NCBI GenBank assembly: GCA_900318885.1
Contig: ONMN01000009.1
Coordinates: 1-54,365 of the forward strand
Direction: 5' to 3'
Source: an uncultured Prevotellaceae bacterium
Lineage (GTDB): Bacteria; Bacteroidota; Bacteroidia; Bacteroidales; Bacteroidaceae
Length of the DNA: 54,365 nucleotides
Translations under genes and position numbers: made by a program
Part shown: positions 32,019 to 40,934 of the stretch, one piece after another
Layout: the number at the start of each line of letters is the position of its first letter
Position numbering within the stretch: position 1 is the stretch's first letter
Notes under the pieces: model-generated
The model's input: the letters and a program-made list of their open reading frames with translations, nothing else
Database searches by the model: none
Told to the model about the DNA's origin: nothing

Positions 32019-33077
32019 ATGAAACAAATATTGCTGATAGTAGCCTGTTTGATGATGCCGTTGGCGATGAAAAGCCAGCGGGTGATCGTTGTCGAGAAGA
32101 ACAGCGTCGAGAGTTTGTTGGCGGCTATCAGTGAGGCAAACCAAAGGAACGATACGGTGACGGCCGAGAGGCTGTTTATAATGATTCCCGACGGGGTGTA
32201 CGACCTCGGCGAGACGACGCTGACGCGCATCAGCGGGCATAATATCGCGCTGGTGGGTGAGAGCATGGCGGGTACGGTGATTCAGAACAAGCCGGACGTG
32301 AAGACGGAGAGCATCAGCAAGACGGCGGTGCTGCAGAACCGCGGTACGGGGAACTACTTTCAGGACCTGACGCTGAAGAATGCGCTGGACTACTATCACG
32401 TGGAGCCGGACGGCCGTGCGGTGACGCTGCAGGACAAAGGTACGCGGACCATCTGTAACCGTGTGCGCATGCTGTCGTATCAGGATACGTATTATTCGGA
32501 CAACGAGCAGTGTCAGAGCTACATGCTGGACACGGAGATCCACGGCACCATCGACTTTATCTGCGGGGCGGGTGACGTGTGGTTTGAGCGTTGCAGGATA
32601 GTGACCGAGAAACGTACACCGGACGGCAGCGGGGTGGACATCATCACAGCAACGCGTACGTCGGAGACGGAGTGGGGCTACGTGTTCAACCACTGTACGA
32701 TAGAGAACGATGTGTCGGCATTCAACTACGGTCGTTCGTGGCATACGAATCCGCATTGCGTGTGGCTCTATACCACGCTGCTGACGCCGGAGAAGCTGGA
32801 GGCAACGCGGTTTGACGACGAGGGTATGAAGACGTCGGGCAACTACTTCAAGGAATATGGTACGATGGACGGTGCGGGTCGCGACATCACGCCAAAGTCG
32901 AACGTGGTGAGGTTTACGCTGAGAGACCATACGCAGCCCTATACGGCCGAGACCATCATGACGAAGGAGGAAGCCAAGCAATATACGGTAAAGCGCGTGT
33001 TCGGCGACTGGCGCCCGGACAAGCAGCTGAAGAAGATGGAGCAGCAAGCACGAAAACTAAAGAAAAAACATTTGTAA
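32019..33077 (+). CDS. Divergent pectinesterase-like protein, first of a tandem pair
   Basis: 352 residues from the ATG at 32019; signal peptide MKQILLIVACLMMPLAMKSQ. A CE8-type beta-helix: MLSYQDTYYSDN holds the first Asp, IHGTIDFICGAGDVWFERC the second Asp, and YGRSWHTNP the Arg. The conserved Gln of GQAVAL is Arg here (GRAVTLQDKGTR), and the front of the protein (VEKNSVESLLAAISEANQRN) differs from standard CE8. Chemistry on pectin esters is likely but substrate range may differ. Four bases separate it from a close paralogue. Confidence 0.8.
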   Translation: MKQILLIVACLMMPLAMKSQRVIVVEKNSVESLLAAISEANQRNDTVTAERLFIMIPDGVYDLGETTLTRISGHNIALVGESMAGTVIQNKPDVKTESISKTAVLQNRGTGNYFQDLTLKNALDYYHVEPDGRAVTLQDKGTRTICNRVRMLSYQDTYYSDNEQCQSYMLDTEIHGTIDFICGAGDVWFERCRIVTEKRTPDGSGVDIITATRTSETEWGYVFNHCTIENDVSAFNYGRSWHTNPHCVWLYTTLLTPEKLEATRFDDEGMKTSGNYFKEYGTMDGAGRDITPKSNVVRFTLRDHTQPYTAETIMTKEEAKQYTVKRVFGDWRPDKQLKKMEQQARKLKKKHL

Positions 33078-33081
33078 AAAG

Positions 33082-34164
33082 ATGAGAAAAGGTTTACTAC
33101 TGGCATTATGCCTGTTGGGCTTGACGACGGTTATGGCTCAGCGGGTGATAACCGTTGAGAAGGGTAGTGTGGAGAGTCTGCTGAAGGCAGTGGAACAGGC
33201 TAACAAAATGAACGCCGAGCGGGATGCCGAGCGGTTGTTTATCCTGATTCCTGACGGGATGTATAATTTCGACAAAAGGGTTTTAACGAAGATAACAGGG
33301 CATAATATTGCGTTGACAGGGCAGAGTATGGAAGGCACCATCCTCCAGAACCAGCCCGATGTGAAGAACGAAGGCATCTCGAAGACGGCCATCTTCCAGA
33401 ACCGCGGCACGGGGAACTACTTTCAGGATATGACGCTGAAGAATGCGTTGGATTACTATGGTGCGGGTGCTGCCGGTCGTGCGGTGACGCTACAGGACAA
33501 GGGTACGCGAACCATCTGTAACCGTGTGCGCATGTTGTCGTATCAGGATACGTACTATTCGGACAACGACCAAGGCGTGCATTATCTACAGGATTCGGAG
33601 ATTCACGGTACGGTGGACTTTATCTGCGGCGATGGCGACGTGTGGTTTGAGCGTTGTAAGATTGTCACTGAGAAACGTACGACAGACGGTAGCGGACGTA
33701 ATGTGATAGCGGCTCCGAAGACGACGAAGACGAGGTGGGGCTACATCTTTAACCGTTGTACGGTGGAGAATATCGTGTCGAATTTTGAATATGCGCGCGG
33801 ATGGAATGGTACGCCCCACTGCATCTGGTTGCATACGACGCTGTTAACGCCCGAGCGGCTGAACCCGACACGTTTCGACTATCGTGGCATGAACACGGTG
33901 CGGAACGACTTCAGGGAGTATGGCACGGTGGACGCTGCAGGTCGCGACATCATGCCACAGACGAATGTGGTGACGTTTACGATGACGAAGAAGAGCAAGG
34001 AGGGCGCGAATGTGACGACGACAGAGAACTGTCAGGTAGAGACGGTGATGACGGAGGGTGAGGCGGCCAGATATACCGTAGAAAATGTGTTTGGCGACTG
34101 GCGACCCGACAAGATTATCGAACAGACGGAACGGAAGGTCAAGAAACTGATGAAGCGCCTATAG
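33082..34164 (+). CDS. Divergent pectinesterase-like protein, second of a tandem pair
   Basis: 360 residues; signal peptide MRKGLLLALCLLGLTTVMAQ. Very similar over its whole length to the preceding gene (GTGNYFQDMTLKNALDYY, GRAVTLQDKGTRTICNRVRMLSYQDTYYSDN, EIHGTVDFICGDGDVWFERC, YARGWNGTPHCIWLHTTLL), so the pair arose by tandem duplication. The same Gln-to-Arg change is present, and the Arg motif reads ARGW rather than GRSW/GRPW. A Lys/Thr-rich insert (KKSKEGANVTTTENCQ) near residue 305 is missing from the first copy. The end overlaps the opposing threonine aldolase gene by 6 nt. Confidence 0.8.
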   Translation: MRKGLLLALCLLGLTTVMAQRVITVEKGSVESLLKAVEQANKMNAERDAERLFILIPDGMYNFDKRVLTKITGHNIALTGQSMEGTILQNQPDVKNEGISKTAIFQNRGTGNYFQDMTLKNALDYYGAGAAGRAVTLQDKGTRTICNRVRMLSYQDTYYSDNDQGVHYLQDSEIHGTVDFICGDGDVWFERCKIVTEKRTTDGSGRNVIAAPKTTKTRWGYIFNRCTVENIVSNFEYARGWNGTPHCIWLHTTLLTPERLNPTRFDYRGMNTVRNDFREYGTVDAAGRDIMPQTNVVTFTMTKKSKEGANVTTTENCQVETVMTEGEAARYTVENVFGDWRPDKIIEQTERKVKKLMKRL

Positions 34165-35184
34165 CAGGCGCTTCATTTCGTTTAGTTCTTCTTGTGTCGT
34201 TGCCCATGAGGTGACGAACCGGCAGATGGTGCGATGGCCCTCGGTCTGTCCCCAATGTGTAAAGTCCATCTTGGCAGACAACTCCTCGACCTTGGCGTCG
34301 GGCAGGATGATGAACTGCTGGTTGGTGGGTGAGTCAAGCCAGAACTCGTAGCCCTGCTCCTGGAAGATGCGTTTCATCTGCATGGCCATGTCGATGGCAT
34401 GGCGCGACAGTTTGAAATAAAGATTGTCGGTGAACAGGGCGTCGAACTGCAGGCCGATGAGGGCACCCTTGGCAATGACGGCTCCGTGCTGTTTCTGGAT
34501 GGAGAAGAAATGCTTGTGAGCCTGACGGTTGGTGAAGACAACAGCCTCGCCACAGAGAGCGCCAATCTTCGTGCCACCGATGTAGAAGACGTCGCAGTGG
34601 CGTGCGAGATAGGGTAGGGTGACGTCGCAGCCTTCGGCCATGAGTCCGTAGCCCAGCCGTGCTCCGTCGATGTAGAGGGGTATGTCGTACTGCTTACAGA
34701 CCTGATAGATGTCGTCCAATTCGCGAGCGGTATAGAGCGTTCCCAATTCCGTGGGAAAGGTGATATAGACCAAACCCGGATGTACGGCGTGGTCGCGATT
34801 GCCGTCGTGATAGAAATCGTCGAGATACCGGTTGAGCGTCTTGGCCTCCATCTTGCCCTCCGCGTCGGGAATGGTGATGATTTTGTGTTCCGTAAACTCG
34901 ACGGCACCGGCCTCGTGGACGTTGATATGACCAGAGCCGACGCAGATGACGCCCTCGTACTGGTAGAGCATGGAGTCGATGGTGGTGGCGTTGGTCTGCG
35001 TGCCGCCCGTCAGAAAGAATATCTGTGCGTCGGGCATGCCGATGGCCTCGCGGATGCGGTCCTTGGCACGCTCGGAGAAGGCGTCGAAACCATAGGGTGT
35101 CGGTCGCTCATTATTGTATTTAATGAGGTTCTCGAGCACCTTGGGGTGTGCGCCGTTGTTATAATCGCATTCGAAGGAAATCAT
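34159..35184 (-). CDS. ltaE: Low-specificity threonine aldolase
   Basis: 341 residues. A PLP-dependent fold-type I enzyme of the beta-eliminating lyase family that cleaves threonine to glycine and acetaldehyde. Seen: FECDYNNGAHPKVLENL at the start, FFLTGGTQTNATTID, PLYIDGARLGYGL with the PLP Asp, and YIGGTKIGALCGEAVVF with the PLP Lys. Length is normal. It is the last gene of the minus-strand arginine/proline set, separated from argF' by a heptamer repeat. Confidence 0.88.
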   Translation of the reverse strand: MISFECDYNNGAHPKVLENLIKYNNERPTPYGFDAFSERAKDRIREAIGMPDAQIFFLTGGTQTNATTIDSMLYQYEGVICVGSGHINVHEAGAVEFTEHKIITIPDAEGKMEAKTLNRYLDDFYHDGNRDHAVHPGLVYITFPTELGTLYTARELDDIYQVCKQYDIPLYIDGARLGYGLMAEGCDVTLPYLARHCDVFYIGGTKIGALCGEAVVFTNRQAHKHFFSIQKQHGAVIAKGALIGLQFDALFTDNLYFKLSRHAIDMAMQMKRIFQEQGYEFWLDSPTNQQFIILPDAKVEELSAKMDFTHWGQTEGHRTICRFVTSWATTQEELNEMKRLL

Positions 35185-35185
35185 G

Positions 35186-35220
35186 AACCATTAATCATTG
35201 ACCATTAACCATTGACCATT
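35186..35220. repeat. Heptamer repeat at the argF'-threonine aldolase junction
   Basis: AACCATT, AATCATT, GACCATT, AACCATT, GACCATT: five units. The last unit contributes to the stop codon of argF'. Confidence 0.75.
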
Positions 35221-36184
35221 ATAGTGCTTCGAGCATGCGCTTGATGACCACGGAGCAAGATATTTCGCGGTTGGCAGCCTCAGGGATGACGAGGCTGTTG
35301 GGCGACTCGATGACGTCGTCGGTGACGATGAGGTTACGGCGGACGGGCAGACAGTGCATGAACTTACCGTTATTAGTCCACGACATATGCTCGGTATCGA
35401 CAGTCCATGAGCGGTCCTCACAGGTGATTTTGCCATAGTCGGCAGGATTCGTCACACCTGGGTTCGACCAGTTCTTGGCGTAGATGAAATCGGCGCCTTC
35501 GAAGGCTTTGCGTTGGTCGTATTCCACGTGGGCATTACCGACGAACTGCGGGTCGAGCTCGTAGCCTTTGGGGTGGGTGATGACGAGGTCCACGTCGGGG
35601 GCGGCATTCATCCACTGAGCGAAGCTGTTGGGCACGGCCTGCGGCAGTGCGCGGCAATGGGGTGCCCATGTGAGGACGACCTTCGGGCGCTCAACCGTCT
35701 TATGCTCCTCGATGGTGATGAGGTCGGCGAAGGCCTGCAGGGGATGCACCGTGGCGGTCTCCATAGCGAAGACGGGGCGGCCTGAATATTTGATAAACTG
35801 CTGCAGCACGGTTTCTGCATAGTCGTACTCGCGGTCGGTGAGTCCGGCAAAAGAACGCACGCCGATGAGGTCGCAATAGCAACCCATGACGGGAATGGCC
35901 TCGAGCAGGTGTTCGCTCTTGTCGCCATCCATGATGACGCCACGCTCGGTCTCGAGTTTCCAGGCACCGGCATTGACGTCGAGCACGATGACATTCATGC
36001 TGAGGTTCATGGCGGCCTTCTGGGTGGAGAGACGCGTGCGCAGGGAGTTGTTAAAGAAGATCATCATGAGGGTCTTGTTCTTGCCCAGATGCTGATACTT
36101 GTAACGGTCGTTCTTGATCTCAAATGCTTCGGCCATCGCTTTTTCCAGCGGGCCGATATCCTGTACGTTGATAAAACTTTTCAT
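35219..36184 (-). CDS. argF': N-succinylornithine carbamoyltransferase (ArgF')
   Basis: 321 residues. Transfers a carbamoyl group from carbamoyl phosphate to N-succinylornithine (or N-acetylornithine) in the arginine pathway. Carbamoyl-phosphate motif FFNNSLRTRLST, then KLETERGVIMDGDKSEHLLEAIPVMGCYCD, ETATVHPLQAFADL and HCLPVRR. It follows the known Bacteroides fragilis enzyme closely. The residue that sets substrate choice, Pro90 in B. fragilis and Glu92 in the Xanthomonas acetyl enzyme, is Ser90 here (DKSEH). Engineered Ser at this place gives succinyl activity, so succinylornithine is the likely substrate. Confidence 0.93.
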   Translation of the reverse strand: MKSFINVQDIGPLEKAMAEAFEIKNDRYKYQHLGKNKTLMMIFFNNSLRTRLSTQKAAMNLSMNVIVLDVNAGAWKLETERGVIMDGDKSEHLLEAIPVMGCYCDLIGVRSFAGLTDREYDYAETVLQQFIKYSGRPVFAMETATVHPLQAFADLITIEEHKTVERPKVVLTWAPHCRALPQAVPNSFAQWMNAAPDVDLVITHPKGYELDPQFVGNAHVEYDQRKAFEGADFIYAKNWSNPGVTNPADYGKITCEDRSWTVDTEHMSWTNNGKFMHCLPVRRNLIVTDDVIESPNSLVIPEAANREISCSVVIKRMLEAL

Positions 36185-36193
36185 TTTTATTTT

Positions 36194-36249
36194 CGTTATT
36201 ACGTTATTACGTTATTTCGGAATTCCGGTATTGCGGGATTCCGTGACTT
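36194..36249. repeat. Octamer repeats at the proA-argF' junction
   Basis: CGTTATTA, CGTTATTA, CGTTATTT, then CGGAATTC, CGGTATTG, CGGGATTC, CGTGACTT: seven units of 8 nt in two sub-families. Confidence 0.75.
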
Positions 36250-36254
36250 CGTGT

Positions 36255-37502
36255 TTACGGGCGGGTTTGGCCTTCGCCTTCGATGATCCACTTGTAGGTG
36301 GTGATTTCCTCAAGGGCCATGGGACCGCGGGGACCGAGTTTCTGGGTGGAGATGCCAATCTCGGCACCGAGACCGAACTGCGCGCCGTCGGTGAACGACG
36401 TGGGGGCATTCCAATAGACGCAGGCGGCATCGACGTGCGACTGGAACTTGCGAGCCGTAGCCTCGTCGTTGGTGATGATGGCCTCGCTATGTCCGGAGCC
36501 GTACTGGTCGATGTGTGCCAGTGCCTCGTCCAGTGATGCTACGGTGCGGATAGACATCTTGTAGTCCATGAATTCTGTGCCGAACGACTCGTCGGTGGCG
36601 GACTGCAACAGAATGGTCGGATAATTTCCTCGCAGCAGTTGGTAAGCAGGCCCGTCGACGTAGAGCGTCACTTTGTGGTCGAGCAGGGGTTTTACGAGTT
36701 CGACGAGGTCGCCCAGACGGCTCTCGTGGATGATGAGGCAGTCGAGGGCGTTACACACCGATACGCGGCGTGTCTTGGCATTGCAGATGATTTTCTTGCC
36801 CATCTCCACGTCGCCGTCCTTGTCGAAATAGGTGTTGACGACGCCAGCACCAGTCTCGATGACGGGGATGCGGGCGGTGTCGCGCACGAAGTCGATGAGG
36901 CGACGTCCGCCACGGGGAATGCAGAGGTCGATGTAACCCACGGCATTGAGCATCTCGCCCGTGGCCTCATGGGTTGCCGGCAGCAGGCTGACGACGTCGG
37001 GATTGACACCGAAGCGCTCGAGCACCTCGTGGATGAGTTCGACGGAAGCCTGATTGGAGAGGTCGGCATCGCTACCGCCCTTCAACACGCAGGCATTGCC
37101 GCTCTTGAAGCAGAGCGAGAATACGTCGTAGGTGACGTTAGGACGGGCCTCGTAGATCATGCCGATGACGCCGAAGGGTACGCTGACACGATGCAGGCGC
37201 AGACCGTTGGGCAACGTCTTCTCCTTGGTGACGTAACCAAGCGGCGAGGGCAACGAGGCCACGTTGCGCATGTCGCCGGCAATGTCGTCGAGGCGTTTCT
37301 CGGTGAGTTGCAAACGGTCGTATAAGGGATTTTTGGGGTCCATCTTTGCCAAGTCCTGGCTGTTGGCTACGAGGATGCGCTCCTTGAAGTCGATGATGGC
37401 GTCGGCCACCGCATTGAGGATGGTGTTGCGCTGTTCGTCGGAGAGCAGGGCCAGTGAGCGGCTGGCTTTCTTAACCCGCTGGAATGTTTCAGTCAATTGC
37501 AT
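36255..37502 (-). CDS. proA: Gamma-glutamyl phosphate reductase
   Basis: 415 residues, normal length. Second step of proline synthesis, reducing glutamyl-5-phosphate with NADPH. An aldehyde dehydrogenase fold: [32 protein letters not shown], and the catalytic Cys in [17 protein letters not shown]; the end is [26 protein letters not shown]. Its ATG lies 14 nt inside the end of proB, so the two are coupled. Confidence 0.95.
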   Translation of the reverse strand: MQLTETFQRVKKASRSLALLSDEQRNTILNAVADAIIDFKERILVANSQDLAKMDPKNPLYDRLQLTEKRLDDIAGDMRNVASLPSPLGYVTKEKTLPNGLRLHRVSVPFGVIGMIYEARPNVTYDVFSLCFKSGNACVLKGGSDADLSNQASVELIHEVLERFGVNPDVVSLLPATHEATGEMLNAVGYIDLCIPRGGRRLIDFVRDTARIPVIETGAGVVNTYFDKDGDVEMGKKIICNAKTRRVSVCNALDCLIIHESRLGDLVELVKPLLDHKVTLYVDGPAYQLLRGNYPTILLQSATDESFGTEFMDYKMSIRTVASLDEALAHIDQYGSGHSEAIITNDEATARKFQSHVDAACVYWNAPTSFTDGAQFGLGAEIGISTQKLGPRGPMALEEITTYKWIIEGEGQTRP

Positions 37503-38268
37503 TTGGAATGAATTCTGTATGTGGTACGTTTTGATTGTTTAAAAGGATGTCGAGGAGGATGTCTTCGCGCTTACCGTTGGCAATGACGACGCGGACACCG
37601 TCCTTCTGGAGCTTCTGGGCGGTGGTGTACTTCGAATGCATGCCGCCACGACCGAAGGCGCTTTTCTCTTCCTTGATGTATTGTGAGAGGTCGCGACCGG
37701 GTTCGACGGTGGGGATGATGTTTGACGCAGGGTCGTCAGGATGACCGTCGTAGATGCCGTCGATATTGGAGAGCAGGATGAGCGTATCGGCCTTCATCAT
37801 CTGTGCGATGAGGCCGGAGAGCTCGTCGTTATCGGTGAACATCAGCTCGGTGACGCTGACGGTGTCGTTTTCGTTGACGATAGGCAATACGTCGTTCTCA
37901 AGCATCACCGTCATACAGGCCTGCTGGTTGCGGTATTGTTCGCCGGGCTCGAAGTTTTCCTTCATCGTGAGCACTTGTCCGACGTGGATGCCGAACTCGC
38001 GGAACAGGTCGTAGTAAAGTCCGACGAGTTTCACCTGACCCACGGCGGAGAACAACTGGCGCTGTTCGACGCTGTCGAGCGAATGGTCGACGGTCAGTTC
38101 ACGACGTCCGCAGGCAACTGCACCCGACGACACGAGGATAATCTCGTAGTCGTGACGACGGAGGGAGGCCACCTGGTCGACGAGTGACGACACGCGTGTG
38201 ACGTCCAGTTTTCCGTCCGTACGTGTCAGCACGTTTGAGCCTATCTTGATGACAATTCTTTTCTTCAT
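37489..38268 (-). CDS. proB: Glutamate 5-kinase without PUA domain
   Basis: 259 residues. First step of proline synthesis, phosphorylating glutamate. Amino acid kinase fold: [12 protein letters not shown] at the start, [39 protein letters not shown] and [14 protein letters not shown]. The protein stops after the kinase domain; the C-terminal PUA domain of the E. coli type is missing, as is usual in Bacteroidetes. It lies one base after yraN and overlaps proA by 14 nt. Confidence 0.95.
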   Translation of the reverse strand: MKKRIVIKIGSNVLTRTDGKLDVTRVSSLVDQVASLRRHDYEIILVSSGAVACGRRELTVDHSLDSVEQRQLFSAVGQVKLVGLYYDLFREFGIHVGQVLTMKENFEPGEQYRNQQACMTVMLENDVLPIVNENDTVSVTELMFTDNDELSGLIAQMMKADTLILLSNIDGIYDGHPDDPASNIIPTVEPGRDLSQYIKEEKSAFGRGGMHSKYTTAQKLQKDGVRVVIANGKREDILLDILLNNQNVPHTEFIPNAID

Positions 38269-38269
38269 T

Positions 38270-38632
38270 TTATATCAGTGATACGTCCTTGATATGTTCT
38301 ATTTCCGGTTCTTCTCCGACGGTGCCGACAACGGTGATGATGTCCAGTCGGGAGTCGCCGTTGATGTGGCGATACTTGATGTAGTGATTGATGGCCATCT
38401 GCAGACTTCGCAGTTTCCTGTAGTCCACGGCTTCCTCGGGGTCGCCGAACAAGCGGTTGCGACGGGTCTTCACTTCGACGAACACGAAGGTGCCGTCTTC
38501 GTCTCGGGCAATGATGTCGAGGTCGCGGTGACCTGATTTCCAGTCGCGCTCAACGATGGTGTAACCGTTGCGCTGCAGATAGTCTGCCGCCGTGTCTTCA
38601 CCCCACTTGCCTAACTCGTTATGCGCCGCCAT
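38270..38632 (-). CDS. YraN family (UPF0102) nuclease-like protein
   Basis: 120 residues, typical length. N-terminal NELGKWGEDTAADYLQRNGYTIVERDWKSGHRDLDIIARDEDGTFVFVEVKTRRN carries the D...ExK pattern of restriction-endonuclease-like folds. The family is thought to act on branched DNA structures, but its role is not settled. Close spacing to proB suggests a shared transcript. Confidence 0.88.
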   Translation of the reverse strand: MAAHNELGKWGEDTAADYLQRNGYTIVERDWKSGHRDLDIIARDEDGTFVFVEVKTRRNRLFGDPEEAVDYRKLRSLQMAINHYIKYRHINGDSRLDIITVVGTVGEEPEIEHIKDVSLI

Positions 38633-38638
38633 ATCTAA

Positions 38639-38673
38639 TTATCAATTGTCAATTATCAATTGTCAATTTTGAA
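38639..38673. repeat. Heptamer repeat at the acyl-CoA synthetase-yraN junction
   Basis: TTATCAA, TTGTCAA, TTATCAA, TTGTCAA, TTTTGAA, then the stop codon of the synthetase gene. Same family as 6191 and, in reverse, 4377. Confidence 0.75.
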
Positions 38674-40326
38674 TTACTTCTCGGCGTCCTTGTTGCGGAT
38701 TTCCACACGGCGGATCTTTCCGGAGATGGTCTTCGGCAGTTCGTCGACGAACTCGACGATACGAGGATATTTGTAAGGAGCCGTCTCCTTCTTGACGTGC
38801 TGCTGCAGTTCCTTGATGAGATCTTCGCCAGCCTTGTCCTTCCACTCCTTGCCGAGTACGACGGTAGCCTTCACTACCATACCGCGAATATCGTCGGGAA
38901 CACCGGTAATAGCGCACTCCACGACAGCAGGGTGGGTCATCAGCGCACTCTCGACCTCGAACGGGCCAATACGGTAGCCTGACGACTTGATGACGTCGTC
39001 GATACGACCCTCAAACCAGTAGTAGCCGTCCTCGTCGCGCCAAGCCATATCACCTGTATGGTAGATGCCGTCGTGCCACGCCTCGCGGGTCTTCTCGGGG
39101 TCACGATAGTAACCCTTGAAGAGTCCGATGGGCTTACGGTCACCCACGCGGATGACGATTTCTCCCTTCTCACCGTCCTCGCACGACGTGCCGTCGGCAC
39201 GCAGCAGGTCGATGTTGTATTGGGCATTGGGAATACCCATCGAACCGGGCTTCGGCGTCATCCAAGGGAAGGTGCCGAGGGTCATCGTGGTCTCGGTCTG
39301 TCCGAAACCTTCCATGATGTTGAGACCGGTCTTTTCCTTCAGTTTGTCGAACACGGCGGGATTCAGTGCCTCACCGGCCGTGCAGCAGTACTCGAGTGAC
39401 GACAGGTCGTATTTTGAAAGGTCCTCGCGAATCATAAAGCGATAGATGGTCGGGGGCGCGCAGAACGACGTCACGCGGTATTTCTCAATCTGACGCAGGA
39501 GATTGTCGGCATTGAACTTCTCGTGGTCGTAAACGAACACCGTTGCGCCGGCAAACCACTGTCCGTAGAACTTGCCCCAGACGGCCTTACCCCAGCCCGT
39601 GTCGGCCACGGTGAGGTGCAGCGAACCCTCGTGCAGGTTGTGCCAGAAGACGCCTGTCGACAGATGGCCCATGGCATATAGGTAGTCGTGCGCCACCATC
39701 TTCGGTTCACCGCTGGTACCACTGGTGAAGTACATCAGCATCGTGTCGTCGTTCTCGTTGACGAAGGCAGGACGCTGGAATTTCGGCGCCTCCCTCCATT
39801 CCTTTCTCCAATTGCGGAAACCTTCTTCGTCGCGCAAAGTGATATATTGTTTCACTGTCGGACTCTCGGGCATGGCCAACTTAATCTGACCGATGATATA
39901 ATCGTCGTCGGCGCAGATGATGGCCTTCACCGATGCCCGCGTATTGCGATAGACGTAGTCGTGCTTCGTGAGCATGTGTGTTGCGGGAATGACGATGGCG
40001 CCGATCTTACACAGTGCAAGCATGATGACCCACCACTCGTAATGACGCTTCAGGATGAGCATCACGGGGTCGTTCTTGCCGATGCCCAGCGTCTGCAGAT
40101 ACGATGCTGCCTGATCGGTTTGCTCCTTCAGTTCGGCAAATGTCGTGCGTATTTCCTCCCCCTGGTCGTTGGTCCACAGAATGGCCAGTCCCTCGGGTTT
40201 CTCTTCGGCCCAGACATCCATCACGTCGTAGGCGAAGTTGAAGTTCTCGGGGATGATAAACTCCAGGTTCTTGTTGTAATCTTCAACAGACGTGAACGTC
40301 GTCTGTTTCAAAAATCTTTCTATCAT
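38674..40326 (-). CDS. Acyl-CoA synthetase (AMP-binding, medium-chain/acetyl type)
   Basis: 550 residues. Adenylate-forming enzyme that would activate a carboxylic acid to its CoA ester. Motifs: phosphate loop YFTSGTSGEPKMVAH, GFGQTETTMTLG, YHTGDMAWRDEDGYYWFEGRIDDVIKSSGYRIGPFEVE, and the catalytic Lys in PKTISGKIRR. Closest in style to the ACSM/acetyl-CoA synthetase-like group of Bacteroidetes. It lies directly downstream of an XRE-cupin regulator gene, a pairing that suggests local control, although the exact acid is not clear from sequence. Confidence 0.88.
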   Translation of the reverse strand: MIERFLKQTTFTSVEDYNKNLEFIIPENFNFAYDVMDVWAEEKPEGLAILWTNDQGEEIRTTFAELKEQTDQAASYLQTLGIGKNDPVMLILKRHYEWWVIMLALCKIGAIVIPATHMLTKHDYVYRNTRASVKAIICADDDYIIGQIKLAMPESPTVKQYITLRDEEGFRNWRKEWREAPKFQRPAFVNENDDTMLMYFTSGTSGEPKMVAHDYLYAMGHLSTGVFWHNLHEGSLHLTVADTGWGKAVWGKFYGQWFAGATVFVYDHEKFNADNLLRQIEKYRVTSFCAPPTIYRFMIREDLSKYDLSSLEYCCTAGEALNPAVFDKLKEKTGLNIMEGFGQTETTMTLGTFPWMTPKPGSMGIPNAQYNIDLLRADGTSCEDGEKGEIVIRVGDRKPIGLFKGYYRDPEKTREAWHDGIYHTGDMAWRDEDGYYWFEGRIDDVIKSSGYRIGPFEVESALMTHPAVVECAITGVPDDIRGMVVKATVVLGKEWKDKAGEDLIKELQQHVKKETAPYKYPRIVEFVDELPKTISGKIRRVEIRNKDAEK

Positions 40327-40339
40327 TTCTTTCTTCTTT

Positions 40340-40371
40340 CGTTATAACGTTATATCGTTATTCCGTTATGT
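40340..40371. repeat. Octamer repeat at the XRE/cupin-synthetase junction
   Basis: CGTTATAA, CGTTATAT, CGTTATTC, CGTTATGT: four units of the same octamer family as 36194 and 41733. Confidence 0.75.
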
Positions 40372-40374
40372 CGA

Positions 40375-40932
40375 CTATTCTACAGTAAACGCTAAAAACT
40401 TGACGGCCTTGTCGCCGACGGCCAGCATGCCGTGGGGCTTGGTGGAGTCGAAATAGATGCTGTCACCTTCCTCAAGGATGATGGTCTTGCCACCGATGTA
40501 AAGCTCCATGCTGCCTTCCAGCACCATGTTGAACTCCTGTCCGGGGTGGGTATTCTTGTAGATGGTGCGGGCACCGGGCTTCGGCTCGACGGTAACGATG
40601 AATACGTCGGCCTTGTGGTTGACGAAACCACCCACAAGGCTCTGGTATTTGTAGGCCTTCGTGCGTTCGATGCTCATGCCCTGACCCTTGCGCGTCACAT
40701 AGTACGACTTCATGTGCGGTGCCTCAGCGAATATAAGTTCCTCCGTCGATACGCCGTACTTCTTCGCAATTTTCATCAGGTTTGAGATGGTGATGTCCAG
40801 CTCGCCCTGCTCAATTTTTTCATACTTCTCAGTGCTGATACCGATGGTTTCAGCCATCTCGCTCACGGGGATGTCGAGCACGTCGCGCAGTCCGCGCAGT
40901 CGCTCGCCTATTTGTTTCAATTGTTCGTCCAT
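40375..40932 (-). CDS. XRE-family regulator with cupin domain
   Basis: 185 residues. Residues 8-62 are an HTH_3 DNA-binding domain (IGERLRGLRDVLDIPVSEMAETIGISTEKYEKIEQGELDI). Residues 110-183 are a cupin_2 barrel (TIYKNTHPGQEFNMVLEGSMELYIGGKTIILEEGDSIYFDSTKPHGM) that probably binds a small ligand. Proteins of this form often control amino acid or fatty acid metabolism genes. It starts two bases after proC ends and is followed by the synthetase gene. Confidence 0.88.
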   Translation of the reverse strand: MDEQLKQIGERLRGLRDVLDIPVSEMAETIGISTEKYEKIEQGELDITISNLMKIAKKYGVSTEELIFAEAPHMKSYYVTRKGQGMSIERTKAYKYQSLVGGFVNHKADVFIVTVEPKPGARTIYKNTHPGQEFNMVLEGSMELYIGGKTIILEEGDSIYFDSTKPHGMLAVGDKAVKFLAFTVE

Positions 40933-40934
40933 AA

